Part shown: positions 14,980 to 24,732 of the stretch, piece by piece
Position numbering within the stretch: position 1 is the stretch's first letter
How the letters are laid out: each line of letters starts with the position of its first letter
Made by a program: the position numbers and the translations under genes
The notes under the pieces: model-generated
The model's database searches: none
What the model was told of the DNA's origin: nothing
What the model saw: only the letters and a program-made list of their open reading frames with translations
Source: Lachnospiraceae bacterium
Lineage (GTDB): Bacteria; Bacillota; Clostridia; Lachnospirales; Lachnospiraceae
Direction: 5' to 3'
Length of the DNA: 41,294 bases
Assembly: GCA_029226225.1 (NCBI GenBank)
Contig: JAQXXU010000067.1
Coordinates: 1-41,294 of the forward strand

Positions 14980-17534
14980 TTTTTCTTTCTGTACAAAACA
15001 AGTCCCGCTCCGGCTGATATCAGTACTGTAGCTAATGCGAATGGCCAGCCGGCTGTCTCATCGTATGTCTTTGGCCAAAGTCCCTGCGTTCCCGTTGTAA
15101 CTGTCTCCTGTGGTCCTGCTAAAACCTGTGATCCGGCACTTATATTTTCTTCAGTATCTATAACTTCATCCTCCGGATCAGACGTGTCTTCTGGATAATC
15201 ATCAGATATAACTTTGACATTCTCTGTCGTTCCAGCATCAGTATTACTATCGTTAGCATTTTTCCCTGTATCTTTCAGCTTATCTTCCTTTGACGTAATT
15301 TCTGATGATGGCGTTTCAGAAGCTTTGGTTTCAGTCTGACCACCCTTATTTGATGATGTCCCCTGATTTTTTTCTTCAGGAGTAGCTTTTATATCCTTAT
15401 CCTTATCTTCTTTTGTTTTCTCAGCATTTCTTTCTTCGACAGACTTCCCACCTGCATTAGCTGTAAGGCTCTCCTCTGTTCCGTCTTTCGTGATCGCTGT
15501 AAATTTGTTGGACCCATCCTCTGATTTTTTATCAGATAATTTTATTTCATCATATCTCTCAAGCAGGGAGTTCAGTGAGCCTTCGCTCCGGGCTAGTTCA
15601 GCAAGCGGAGAACCTTCCTCGTCGTCTTCCGGCATAGGATTACTTTCTTCCGGAAACTTCTGGCCTCCTGTCTTTATATCTGTAAGAGAACTGCATCCGG
15701 CAAACATTTTTTCAGCTCCGCTTACCTTTGACATATCTATTCCAGACATATCTACTGACTTAAGCGATTTCATCCCAGAAAACATCTCACTTAGGTCTTC
15801 ATCATTATTAAGTTTCAGGTTCGATAGACCACTAATACTCTCAATAGATGAAAGAATATCTGATCCTGATCCTTCTTCAGCGTCCTTATCACAGCTGAAC
15901 ATGCCACAGAAGTTTTTATTTCCGCTATTATCCTTGTCTTCAGAGATCTCTCCTGTGATCTCTATCTTCTTAACCGCCTTAAGCTTCTCCGCATCCTCAG
16001 GACTGTTCTTTATCATTTCATCTATCAGGTCTTTTATCTGGAGCGGACTGCTCTCAGCACTGACCCTGCCTCCTAAAATAAGCAGAGTATCATCCGATAT
16101 ACTTAGTCTTACAGAATCATTTGCTGGTACGGTTACTTTCTCAGATGTTCCATTCTTTTTAATCAATTCAAACACGTAATCATCTGCTGAGCTGTCATCT
16201 GATACTGTTATCTTCTGATTTTCGCAAAGTACAGCATAAAGTGAGCCATACTTATCGATCAGTCTCTCAAATGCGGCCGGTACTCTGCCTCTGAACGGAT
16301 CCTGCTTTGCAAATGCTTCTGGGAGATTCTGTGTTCCTATGTTTATCTCCTTCAGCGCAGTCATGTTCTCGAAAATGCCTGTCCAATCCGCAGCCTCCGA
16401 CAGGTTGATTCCTGACAGTTCTACCGACTCAAGCTTTTTACAGTTTTTAAACATGCTCTTCATCGAGTAAGCAGGCGAATCACAGCTTATTTTTTCAAGA
16501 CCTGTTATCTCAGTCAGATTTTCAAATCCTGAGAACAGTTTAGTCATGTCTCCCTTAAGAGTGATATTCCCGCTGACAACTATCTTCTTTATGTCTGACA
16601 CCTTTATGCCTTCATCTTCGGAGATGTATGCCGTAAGGCTTCCCGGGATATCTCCGCTTCCTGCTGAAAGAGTAAGTTGCTCTCCACTGATAGCCATGGT
16701 TATATCAGTCCCTGGTATTTTCTTCTTCAGGTCACAGTCCGTGATAAACTCTACGTCATGAGTATTCTTCTTTACAGCTTTAAGCTTTCGCATTCCATCT
16801 TCCTGAACTCCCAGATATTCGATAGACGCGTAATCTGAGAAGAATCCCTTTTCCTGATTCGGGTATTTATCTATATACTGGCTTATGCCATAAGCACCAC
16901 CGTGATACCACATATGATCCTGGATATGCGATACAGCCTGGTCTCCTACTATGATTTTGGTCAGATAAGGGTTATTATCTACGACCCTGAACCATGTATC
17001 CACTTTTGCCAGGTTTATCTCTGACAGGTCAACTGTGCGCATAGCATAGCATCTGACAAACATCTCCGCTATGCCTATAGTTGTCCCGTTTCCCTTCAGG
17101 TGGGACAGCCCCGTTACAGTCTCCAGGTTATGAAAATCCATAAACATAGTATAGAATACTCCGAGGTTCTGAGCATTCTTATTGCTCGGTGAGATCAGAT
17201 CCCCTGTTATATTTACGGATCTTACATTATTTGATATATTCCAGAAAAAATCATTGTCTACACTTCCATCTGAAAGCGTAGCTCCTACATGCTCTCTAAG
17301 GAAAAACAAAGCATTATCATTTCCTGTGTTTCCGCCTGTTATATCCAAATTTCCGGTATCAGCGTTATATATAAATCCAACAGATGTCCCTGTCATAGTA
17401 CCCCTGTATATTCCCTTATCGTATGAGTGAGCTATTTTTTCAGCCCTGGCCGTATCTCCTCCTGTCATTACAGCAAAGAAAAATAAGCCAAGTAAAAATG
17501 CCGCGATTGTCTTTTTCCCTTTTAGTATTTTCAT
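14970..17534 (-). CDS. BspA-like leucine-rich repeat surface protein with atypical sorting signal
   Basis: 854 residues. Signal peptide 1-31 (MKILKGKKTIAAFLLGLFFF, then TARA). Several blocks of the DUF285/BspA type occur, for example MFSGMKSLKSVDMSGIDMSK and MFAGCSSLTDIKTG; similar blocks lie near residues 130-190, 330-385 and 560-620. A Ser/Thr/Asp/Glu/Lys-rich linker (about 690-810) is followed by LWPKTYDETAG, a hydrophobic helix and RKKKCA. This is laid out like a sortase signal, with WPKTY in place of LPXTG or NPQTN. Start codon behind AAGGAGG. BspA-like proteins often mediate adhesion. The sortase gene overlaps its end. Confidence 0.88.
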   Translation of the reverse strand: MKILKGKKTIAAFLLGLFFFAVMTGGDTARAEKIAHSYDKGIYRGTMTGTSVGFIYNADTGNLDITGGNTGNDNALFFLREHVGATLSDGSVDNDFFWNISNNVRSVNITGDLISPSNKNAQNLGVFYTMFMDFHNLETVTGLSHLKGNGTTIGIAEMFVRCYAMRTVDLSEINLAKVDTWFRVVDNNPYLTKIIVGDQAVSHIQDHMWYHGGAYGISQYIDKYPNQEKGFFSDYASIEYLGVQEDGMRKLKAVKKNTHDVEFITDCDLKKKIPGTDITMAISGEQLTLSAGSGDIPGSLTAYISEDEGIKVSDIKKIVVSGNITLKGDMTKLFSGFENLTEITGLEKISCDSPAYSMKSMFKNCKKLESVELSGINLSEAADWTGIFENMTALKEINIGTQNLPEAFAKQDPFRGRVPAAFERLIDKYGSLYAVLCENQKITVSDDSSADDYVFELIKKNGTSEKVTVPANDSVRLSISDDTLLILGGRVSAESSPLQIKDLIDEMIKNSPEDAEKLKAVKKIEITGEISEDKDNSGNKNFCGMFSCDKDAEEGSGSDILSSIESISGLSNLKLNNDEDLSEMFSGMKSLKSVDMSGIDMSKVSGAEKMFAGCSSLTDIKTGGQKFPEESNPMPEDDEEGSPLAELARSEGSLNSLLERYDEIKLSDKKSEDGSNKFTAITKDGTEESLTANAGGKSVEERNAEKTKEDKDKDIKATPEEKNQGTSSNKGGQTETKASETPSSEITSKEDKLKDTGKNANDSNTDAGTTENVKVISDDYPEDTSDPEDEVIDTEENISAGSQVLAGPQETVTTGTQGLWPKTYDETAGWPFALATVLISAGAGLVLYRKKKCA

Positions 17535-17543
17535 TATACCTCC

Positions 17544-20500
17544 TTATGCTGCACGGTATTCTGTTCCATCATATATCAGGACAGTCTTTACCTGCGTGAT
17601 CTGTCTCCTTCTGTCCGGCGAGTATATATGCGCCATAGACTGTTCTGCCGGTACATATACTTCCTCTTTTATGGTTCCATCCTCTGTAACTATCAGATAG
17701 CATGACGCTTTTTCATCAGATGCGATCATCTCCTTTGTGAATTCTCCTCTGTCAACTACCGTGCCGCTTGCATCCTGCGTCCTGATATATGCTGCTCTTA
17801 CCGGGTCTGACTTTATATAAAAAGTCTTTCCGTCAAGTGTTTCATAAACTGCTCTTACAGTATATTCCGATACTCTGCTGTCGTCTCCTATTTTCTGGTA
17901 TTCACCGTAAGTGTGTTTATCATCCTTATGTATTTTCTCTCTGATCTCTAAAAAAGAACCCTCAGTCTTTTCCGGGTGCAGTACATCCTCTTTTACTTCA
18001 TATCCTACCGCTCTGGCATCATGTTCAAATACAAGACGTATTCCTTCTCCTGTGTATATATCCTTCTGATCTGTTGTAAGAAGTTCCGGTCCGAAAAGCT
18101 CATGGGTTTTCTCTATTGATGCTTCTGACATAAGCCCTTTGTACTCTTTTCCTCCCAAAGGAGAAACAATATGAGCCTCTGCCTTTATTCCATAGATAGT
18201 GTTATCTGTCATATCTTCCGATATGATAACAGCATTATCCTTGTCCGGAGTCAGATCCTGATGTCTTATTTCACCTGTAATCTGCTGATAATATATCCTG
18301 ACAAAATCCGCTGCCGTATCCGCGTTTAGTTGTGCTTTTATGGATCTGCAGCCGGGCTTCGTGCTTTTTATGACCGGTTTTTTCAGGAATGCCGTTTCAT
18401 ATTCATCTGAAAAGCTGCTCTCTTCACTAAGATCATCACTGCCTATACGCTTTCCATAGGCCTTCACACGGTACCTGAATACTCCTTCATCTGTGATATG
18501 ATCTTCAAATCTGATCACATCACCCTCCAGATATCTTTCACCATTATCATTTTCTGACAGGTCATCTATCACTCTTACAGTATTCCATTCACCTGTTTTT
18601 TCTCCCTTTATGCATTTTCTTTCGATCAGATACTTTCTGGCCTGCTCGTCCTTTTCGATAGAAAAATGGAGCTGAATTCTATTATCAAAATCTGACCTGT
18701 ACACTTTCATTTCAGGTGTCTCCAGCTTTTTGGTATGTGCAGTCTCTTTTAATGTCATGATCCTTTTCGTACCACAATACTGCTCGACAGTTATCAGGTA
18801 ATCAGAATCCGGAGCCAGGTCATCGAACAGGATATATGAAGGTATCTTCTGGTTGCTGTCACGGAGGATAGTTCTTTTATTGATCCTGCCCCATTGAGAT
18901 ACGGTGACATCTATTCGGTCCGTCTCAGTCTTTATGTCCCAGATAACCTTCAGTGAAGAAAGTCCTTCTTCGATAATAAGTGGTTTGCTTTCTTCTGCCG
19001 CAGTCTGTTTTTCATCATAAACGCGCTTTGTCAGAAATGCGTTTTTCCAGGTGATCGGGTCAGCATTTTGTTCATACAGCATTTTTTTCGATCTGATGAC
19101 ATCCTTTGTTTCAAACTCCCACTTCTGTACAGTGTTTCCGTTTTCGAATACTTTTCCCAGAATTTTTTTATAAGCATCCTCTCTCCATACTGAGTTTGTT
19201 TCAAGCGTTTCATAATTCTCTTTCCCGATAGCTCTTACATAAACCGGTGCGCTGTAATAACTGTCCGTAGAAGTCCCTGCATTTCCCCGGTTATCTGAAA
19301 CAGGTATATCATCCGTGGTGTCTTCCGCATCCTCACTCAGCACATATACCCTGGCTTTTGTGACTGATGTATTCTGTCGAAATCTACTTCTGTCTGCTTC
19401 ATTTTTGTCTGTTACCGAATAATATACGGTAATACTTCCAAGGTCTCCCATTTCTTTGAATTCATCTATGGAAAATGTCCTGTTCACAGGATTTGTATAT
19501 ATCTCTATATATTTCCTATCAATGGTTCCGTCTTCGTAGTCATCTGCTGAAACTGTACTTTCCGACATAAGCCTGCCTCTGACCTTTTTCACATCAGAGA
19601 TCTCGTCCGCATAGAATGAAGTGTCTCTGGCTGATATCACTGGGAACTCATCCCATACCGCATAGATCCTCACTTCAGCCTTATCGTCTTTTATAGTCAG
19701 ACTGCCTTTTTCCATGGCGTATACATAAAAAGCAATAGCGTCATAAGAAGCGTACGGCTCCTTTTCCCTATCATCAGAGACTATTTCCTCACTTCCATGC
19801 AGTCTGTCACCACAGCAGTATATGTCACTGTCTTTATACGAAGCAGTTTTTACAAAGCTCCATCCCTGAAAAGATGTCTGATGCAGATAAGGCATATCAC
19901 GCATCTTCTCCAAATCAAATCTTTTCCTGCTTATGCTTCTGACAAAATACTCATCTGACCTACCATCGGGGCCTGTATTGCCTTCAAAGATGTATCCTTC
20001 CCGTATATGGGCTTTTGAATAATTCTTCGCTTTATTCGTCTGTCCATTTCCATCGAATACCAGACTAAAATCAGTATCCCATACGGCAGCAAATACATGG
20101 TCTGTATCAAAAATTCTGATTATCCTGATTGTATCGTATATCTGGTCTCCATAGTTTTCATCCACCTTATCCCTGTAACCCATCTGCTTTAGCCCAGCCG
20201 TTACATCCTCTTTATCAAAAAATACCCTGCATCGGTCATCAGTTCTGCTTAGCGGTGCCGTCGTAAATTCTGTTGGTTCTTTCCAGTAAAAAGAGGTTGC
20301 CTCAGGGGTTTTGAACGTCAGAGCCTTCCTTTTTACCGGAAAGTCCACGTCATACTGTCCTGTGAGCAGACATGATAGAACTACAGTCCCTGTACGCCCA
20401 TTTGTCTCTTCCCCTTCGTCTGGCTGCTCATCGTCACTTTTGTCTGTTTTCTTAGTATAAGTACCTAGTCCGCTTCTGAGATCTGCCTTATGCTCCTGTA

Positions 20501-23237
20501 TCTGAGAAAAGCTCAGTGAAAATCCTGAGAGAAGTCCTGAAAGCCGTATTTTCTCTTCATTTTTCATTTTCGTATATGCTGGATCTGAATAATCTGTATT
20601 TCCATCCTCAGAGTACAGCTCTATCATCACTCTTCCTGGCTTCCTGTCATTATCAGCCAGATTAAATGACGCCTCAGTAGCTGGAAGCTCCTTTTCATAC
20701 TGTTCCGCAAAAAGAATTCGCACAGTGGAAGTGACATTCTTACCATTTCTGTCTCCTGGTGTCAGGTATATAGTATTTGCCGTATCACCTTCGCTTTTCT
20801 TTACGATGGCTCCAGGCAGCATATAAAAAATACCATTCTGCCAGACTCCTGCCTTGATCGAGTCCTCTATACACACATTCCTGTAATAATACACTGTCCC
20901 GTCATTTTCTATACCGCATATCGCACCCGCGATATAAACTCTGTTGCCCGTTTCGTCAAGATCATTACCTATATGGGCGACTCCATTCTGTATGTTATAT
21001 AACCCTGTTTTCTGCGCCTTTATGGATGCATTTTTTAGTAAAAGTTTTCCTTCATTCTTAACTCCTGTGCCACAGACTGTTTCCTCATCTGCGATCGATA
21101 TGTTTTTTCCTGTCAGTGCCGCCCGTCCGCTCTCTTTAATGCAGATCCCTGTTCCCTGCAGAGACGAGTTTATACAGCTTTTGCCTCTTCCATCTATCTG
21201 AAGAAAGCAGTCAGGCGCATCATCTCCGAAGATATTATCAGTACCATTTTTGCCGCAGTAAATCCCACATAGTCTTCCTGATATAGTAATTGAATTCTCA
21301 GACTCGATATAAACAGATCCGAATGTAGCTTCTATCGCAGTATTTCCAGCAGTTATACTACCACCTCTTAAGGTTATTACAGAGTTCTGTCCCATATCCA
21401 GCAGATCACCTATATCATTTCCAGATGTGATCACCCTTTCTTTTTCTCCAGCCTGCTGCCTCGTACCACCAGTGATCGAAACGGTGTTCCTGATAGCGCC
21501 TATATTCCTGTTCTCAGAAATGCCCTTATCATCAGCAGTTATCATGATGTCTTCAGGCAGTTCAAGTATCATGACATTATATATGCCACAGGCCGAAGCT
21601 CGGGCTGATGGTTGTTCAATACTCTTCCAGGCTCCTGAATGCTTCGAACTTATTTTTACATTTTTACCTATAGTGAGATTTCCACGATTCTGTATGCCAA
21701 AACTGTTCATAGAAGCATCTCCCGTGAATGCTCCGGTATTAAGCGACATGGCTGTATCTGAAACTGTTACTTTCCCCTTTTCTCCTATTATGTCCTGGTA
21801 GACTTCTCTGTCAAAGTAGTCACCCTTTATGGATCTTGAAACAGCTGCATATGTCGCATCATCAAATACGTCTATTCCCTTTACTCCATATACCATACAG
21901 TTTTTTATATCAAGTGTTCCGCTTGATCTGAAGTCAAATGCGTCACCACAGTCACTTCGCACCTCACTTCCTGTCACTTCTGATGATGTGTCTCCCTTTA
22001 GCAGTATCCCATTAAATCTCCCATATATCCTGCAGTCTGAGACGCCTATGTCTGCATGTACATCACCAGAGTTTTCCGCCAGAATTCCCATTCCGACATA
22101 GTTTTCGAAATCAGTATACGAGAACACATCCTTGTCGCCCATTCCGTACAAATATGTCGACTTAATAGACGCACTTCCATTCCTGACAATCACCGCACTG
22201 TTATGCGCTAGTATTGTGGAGTTTATTACAGTCAGTTTTCCAGGCGATGTCGTATAATTATCATAGGCGCTGTCAAAACCCACTTCAATGCCTGCCCCCT
22301 GTGTATTACTGGTAGGATTTAGTGTCTCGTATTCACCACCGACTGTTTCTGTTTTTACGATATCACCTTCATAAGCTCTAAGTACTGTGTTGTTTAATAC
22401 AAGCTCTGCTCCATTGTATATGTGAAAAATAAATCCGCTCTGCTGTCTTTTTATAGAATTGCCGTTCCCAGTAATAGTAACTCTGTTTATATCACCGACT
22501 GACATCCATGAGCTTCTTCCATTCCCGTCTATATCTGACTGGAGACTTCCACAGTCCACATCGCAGGCTAAGGACAATTGTGGGTATTTGTGGACTTTCT
22601 CATTCAGGTCATACGCGCTTCTTATAATGGAATCCTGTGGTGTAGTGGTGTCCCCCATCAGTGAACCAGTAACCGTCCGGCTTTCCATTACTGTGTAGGT
22701 GTACGTCTCTATGCTACCGTCCTCAGCCGTTACAGTCTCTGTTTTCTCCACATCGTAAAAATACGTCTGCACGTATGATACATAAACAGAATAGTTTTCA
22801 TAATCAAGCAGATCTGACATAAATACGCTACAGCTATTACCAGACTGTGAGAGGCTTATCATAGCGCCAGCACTGTCATGCCTTCCTGCTCCAGTCGTAC
22901 TCCATGATGTAAGTGAAAAGCTTACTATATCGTCATACCTACTGTCACTGAGTTTTGGAACGGACAACTGTATAGTCTCTGAAAACCTGCCATTTCCATA
23001 GGCTGTCATAAGTCTGTTGCTGGCCGGTCCTGCTCCCACTGTCTGCTTTCTTAATGAGCTTTCATCGGCAGTACCCCCTGAGGCAGTTTTTCCCTTTTCA
23101 TCTGACGTATTGTTTTCATTTAGGTCTGTCCTGACAGGTGCTTTCTGTTCACCAGCCATGACACTAGCAGGCGAGGTAAGCATAGCACATATAAGCACAG
23201 ATGCGATCCATCTTTTAATAAATGCTTTTCTGTTCAT
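17544..23237 (-). CDS. Giant secreted beta-helix and fibronectin-like surface protein
   Basis: 1,897 residues. Signal peptide about 1-29 (SPASVMAGE). A low-complexity stretch (30-70) precedes a domain with an YDVEKTETVTAEDGS insert. A long right-handed beta-helix follows (about 215-830), with many short Asn/Gly/Ile strands such as VTITGNGNSIK and LDIKNCMVYGVKG. Around 1090 lies an InlB-like repeat (FSLVFDGNGQTNKAKNYS), then a bacterial Ig-like region and two to three fibronectin III-like domains (about 1430-1700). The protein ends TVLIYDGTEYRAA with no sorting signal, LysM, SLH or choline-binding part, so how it is held is unknown. It lies between the pseudopilin-like genes and the LRR protein. 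Confidence 0.85.
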   Translation of the reverse strand: MNRKAFIKRWIASVLICAMLTSPASVMAGEQKAPVRTDLNENNTSDEKGKTASGGTADESSLRKQTVGAGPASNRLMTAYGNGRFSETIQLSVPKLSDSRYDDIVSFSLTSWSTTGAGRHDSAGAMISLSQSGNSCSVFMSDLLDYENYSVYVSYVQTYFYDVEKTETVTAEDGSIETYTYTVMESRTVTGSLMGDTTTPQDSIIRSAYDLNEKVHKYPQLSLACDVDCGSLQSDIDGNGRSSWMSVGDINRVTITGNGNSIKRQQSGFIFHIYNGAELVLNNTVLRAYEGDIVKTETVGGEYETLNPTSNTQGAGIEVGFDSAYDNYTTSPGKLTVINSTILAHNSAVIVRNGSASIKSTYLYGMGDKDVFSYTDFENYVGMGILAENSGDVHADIGVSDCRIYGRFNGILLKGDTSSEVTGSEVRSDCGDAFDFRSSGTLDIKNCMVYGVKGIDVFDDATYAAVSRSIKGDYFDREVYQDIIGEKGKVTVSDTAMSLNTGAFTGDASMNSFGIQNRGNLTIGKNVKISSKHSGAWKSIEQPSARASACGIYNVMILELPEDIMITADDKGISENRNIGAIRNTVSITGGTRQQAGEKERVITSGNDIGDLLDMGQNSVITLRGGSITAGNTAIEATFGSVYIESENSITISGRLCGIYCGKNGTDNIFGDDAPDCFLQIDGRGKSCINSSLQGTGICIKESGRAALTGKNISIADEETVCGTGVKNEGKLLLKNASIKAQKTGLYNIQNGVAHIGNDLDETGNRVYIAGAICGIENDGTVYYYRNVCIEDSIKAGVWQNGIFYMLPGAIVKKSEGDTANTIYLTPGDRNGKNVTSTVRILFAEQYEKELPATEASFNLADNDRKPGRVMIELYSEDGNTDYSDPAYTKMKNEEKIRLSGLLSGFSLSFSQIQEHKADLRSGLGTYTKKTDKSDDEQPDEGEETNGRTGTVVLSCLLTGQYDVDFPVKRKALTFKTPEATSFYWKEPTEFTTAPLSRTDDRCRVFFDKEDVTAGLKQMGYRDKVDENYGDQIYDTIRIIRIFDTDHVFAAVWDTDFSLVFDGNGQTNKAKNYSKAHIREGYIFEGNTGPDGRSDEYFVRSISRKRFDLEKMRDMPYLHQTSFQGWSFVKTASYKDSDIYCCGDRLHGSEEIVSDDREKEPYASYDAIAFYVYAMEKGSLTIKDDKAEVRIYAVWDEFPVISARDTSFYADEISDVKKVRGRLMSESTVSADDYEDGTIDRKYIEIYTNPVNRTFSIDEFKEMGDLGSITVYYSVTDKNEADRSRFRQNTSVTKARVYVLSEDAEDTTDDIPVSDNRGNAGTSTDSYYSAPVYVRAIGKENYETLETNSVWREDAYKKILGKVFENGNTVQKWEFETKDVIRSKKMLYEQNADPITWKNAFLTKRVYDEKQTAAEESKPLIIEEGLSSLKVIWDIKTETDRIDVTVSQWGRINKRTILRDSNQKIPSYILFDDLAPDSDYLITVEQYCGTKRIMTLKETAHTKKLETPEMKVYRSDFDNRIQLHFSIEKDEQARKYLIERKCIKGEKTGEWNTVRVIDDLSENDNGERYLEGDVIRFEDHITDEGVFRYRVKAYGKRIGSDDLSEESSFSDEYETAFLKKPVIKSTKPGCRSIKAQLNADTAADFVRIYYQQITGEIRHQDLTPDKDNAVIISEDMTDNTIYGIKAEAHIVSPLGGKEYKGLMSEASIEKTHELFGPELLTTDQKDIYTGEGIRLVFEHDARAVGYEVKEDVLHPEKTEGSFLEIREKIHKDDKHTYGEYQKIGDDSRVSEYTVRAVYETLDGKTFYIKSDPVRAAYIRTQDASGTVVDRGEFTKEMIASDEKASCYLIVTEDGTIKEEVYVPAEQSMAHIYSPDRRRQITQVKTVLIYDGTEYRAA

Positions 23238-23248
23238 ATCATTCCCCT

Positions 23249-23911
23249 TTATTCATATAGTGCAATATACTCTGTAACTCCTTTCTCTTTTCTTTTTTCT
23301 TTCCACTTCATGAAAGAATATCCAGATACCCGCGGAGCATTTATATCCTGCTGTCCATCGTAACCAGCTGCATATTGTTTCTGGTAAAAAAGGAAGTCAC
23401 TTTCTTCTGAATAGTCAAAGCCCGCTGCTTTCGCTATCTGCCAGGGAATATAATAGTTTACATACTCTGATGGCCTACGGCTCTCACGCTCCACGATCTG
23501 CGTCGTCTCCGCCTTGATTGTTCCTATCTTTCCATTTGGATAAGTAAAATGCTCTTTTACTCTGACCGAAAGTATTCCCTTATAAATATCTGCCGCTTCT
23601 ATGTCTATCTCCAGCTTTCCGCCTTTATCACTGCTATCTTCTGCATATATCTCACCATTTTCTGAAACCACTCTTTCGTTGATCTTCATTTTGCCCAGGA
23701 AAATACTGATAAAATCGCAGACAAGCGTGTCATTATCCCTGACCTGTGTTTTCTGGGAAAGACATGCATTTTCGAGTGACTGTCTTGCTGCAGACTTAAG
23801 TGAGCGTTCGAGTTCTGTCTGTTTCAGGTCTGCTGAATGAACACTCATGAGTATAATGATCACTAATACTGTTACCACTGCACTTATAACAGCAATTATC
23901 AGGTGCTTCAT
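23249..23911 (-). CDS. Pseudopilin-like protein with N-terminal anchor
   Basis: 220 residues. MKH, one hydrophobic helix (about 4-23) and the polar ADLKQTELERSLKSAARQSLE resemble TadE/TadF-like or other minor pilins, which keep one helix and expose a globular domain. The exterior part (about 45-220) is mixed alpha/beta and ends GVTEYIALYE. No prepilin cleavage glycine is visible. The start overlaps the gene upstream by 4 bases (ATGA). Function inferred from place and topology only. Confidence 0.7.
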   Translation of the reverse strand: MKHLIIAVISAVVTVLVIIILMSVHSADLKQTELERSLKSAARQSLENACLSQKTQVRDNDTLVCDFISIFLGKMKINERVVSENGEIYAEDSSDKGGKLEIDIEAADIYKGILSVRVKEHFTYPNGKIGTIKAETTQIVERESRRPSEYVNYYIPWQIAKAAGFDYSEESDFLFYQKQYAAGYDGQQDINAPRVSGYSFMKWKEKRKEKGVTEYIALYE

Positions 23912-24441
23912 GTAGTTGTCCTCCTCTTCCCGACATATATAAACAACTGATAATTACTTACTACTTTTCCAGAGTCTGTCACAGATACTACTATTCTGTA
24001 GCATCCAGGAATGCCGAACTGCAGATATGAGTCATTTCCATATTCATCCTCATGCAGTACCTGGTCAGTCACTTCATACCCGTTACTGTATTTCTCTTCG
24101 CCTCTCAGAAGACATACTTCGTTTATATGCAGCCTCTCTGCTCTGCCTTTCTTCAGTCTGATAATACTATCAGCCCCATTTCTTTCGTAGTAGACCTTCT
24201 GATCAATTCCTATATAGGTATCCGAAGCCATTGATATATTATCTGATCTGACATTCAGTCTGTTCATCATGGCCTTTTCTCCATCTGATTTTTCAGTATG
24301 GATCAATCCGGTATCAAGTGACCTTGTCATGGCCAAGGCAGATGTCATCAATGCAAGACCAGTAAACAGCAGCCCAACTATCAGATAAAAGGCTGCTCCT
24401 GACAGTAACGAACTGCCGTATTCTTTTATAAGTGTTTTCAT
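23908..24441 (-). CDS. Pilin-like protein with the YG signature
   Basis: 177 residues. MKTLIKEYGSSLLSG is followed by a hydrophobic helix (about 16-40) and an exterior domain with many beta strands, among them GIPGCYRIVVSVTDSGK and NYQLFIYVGKRR. The N-terminus matches that of the two small ORFs upstream, which suggests one pilin-like family at three sizes. AGGAGAAGAGC precedes the ATG. It overlaps the next gene by 4 bases. Confidence 0.72.
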   Translation of the reverse strand: MKTLIKEYGSSLLSGAAFYLIVGLLFTGLALMTSALAMTRSLDTGLIHTEKSDGEKAMMNRLNVRSDNISMASDTYIGIDQKVYYERNGADSIIRLKKGRAERLHINEVCLLRGEEKYSNGYEVTDQVLHEDEYGNDSYLQFGIPGCYRIVVSVTDSGKVVSNYQLFIYVGKRRTTT

Positions 24442-24450
24442 GCTCTTCTC

Positions 24451-24597
24451 CTATAACAGCCATCCACAATATGATACCATGATGTCATGTAATGCACCTG
24501 CTGGCGATAAGAACAGTAAGCAGAATAGACTTACTACTGCTATTACAGCTATGGCAGCCGTTATAGATTCACCATATTCTCTTATCAGTTCGTGCAT
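24451..24597 (-). CDS. 48-residue pilin-like peptide, second of the YGE family
   Basis: Read directly from the minus strand: MHELIREYGESITAAIAVIA, then VVSLFCLLFLSPAGALHD and IMVSYCGWLL, stop TAG. AAGGAAGTGAGATT precedes the ATG, and the spacing to the neighbours is 9 and 18 bases, as in an operon. IREYGESITAAIAVIAVV resembles the core of Flp/type IVb pilins (IEYGLIAALIAVV), but the Met stands where a mature pilin would begin. It ends with a short amphipathic part containing two Cys in total. It is probably a membrane-embedded pilin subunit or an assembly factor. Confidence 0.72.
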   Translation of the reverse strand: MHELIREYGESITAAIAVIAVVSLFCLLFLSPAGALHDIMVSYCGWLL

Positions 24598-24615
24598 AAT
24601 CTCACTTCCTTTATA

Positions 24616-24720
24616 TCACCCTGTCACTGTATTCAGGACCATGACAAAAAAGCTCGTAAACATGATCCCCGTCACAGCGTATAGTATAGCCTCTCCATAA
24701 TCTGAAATGATTTCTTTCAT
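24616..24720 (-). CDS. 34-residue pilin-like peptide, first of the YGE family
   Basis: Read directly from the minus strand: MKEIISDYGEAILYAVTGIM, then FTSFFVMVLNTVTG, stop TGA. AAGGAGTCGTAAA before the ATG is a good ribosome binding site. It is a single hydrophobic helix with a polar first turn. The Lys/His-x-x-Ile-x-x-Tyr-Gly-Glu start is shared with the next two genes. It lies 12 bases past the 116-residue gene. Too short for most gene callers. Confidence 0.7.
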   Translation of the reverse strand: MKEIISDYGEAILYAVTGIMFTSFFVMVLNTVTG

Positions 24721-24732
24721 TTTACGACTCCT

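Noticed and set aside
15490-16179. 229-codon plus-strand ORF
   Set aside because: Antisense of the LRR protein, composed mostly of Ser and hydrophobic residues as a mirror of its Asp/Glu/Lys repeats.
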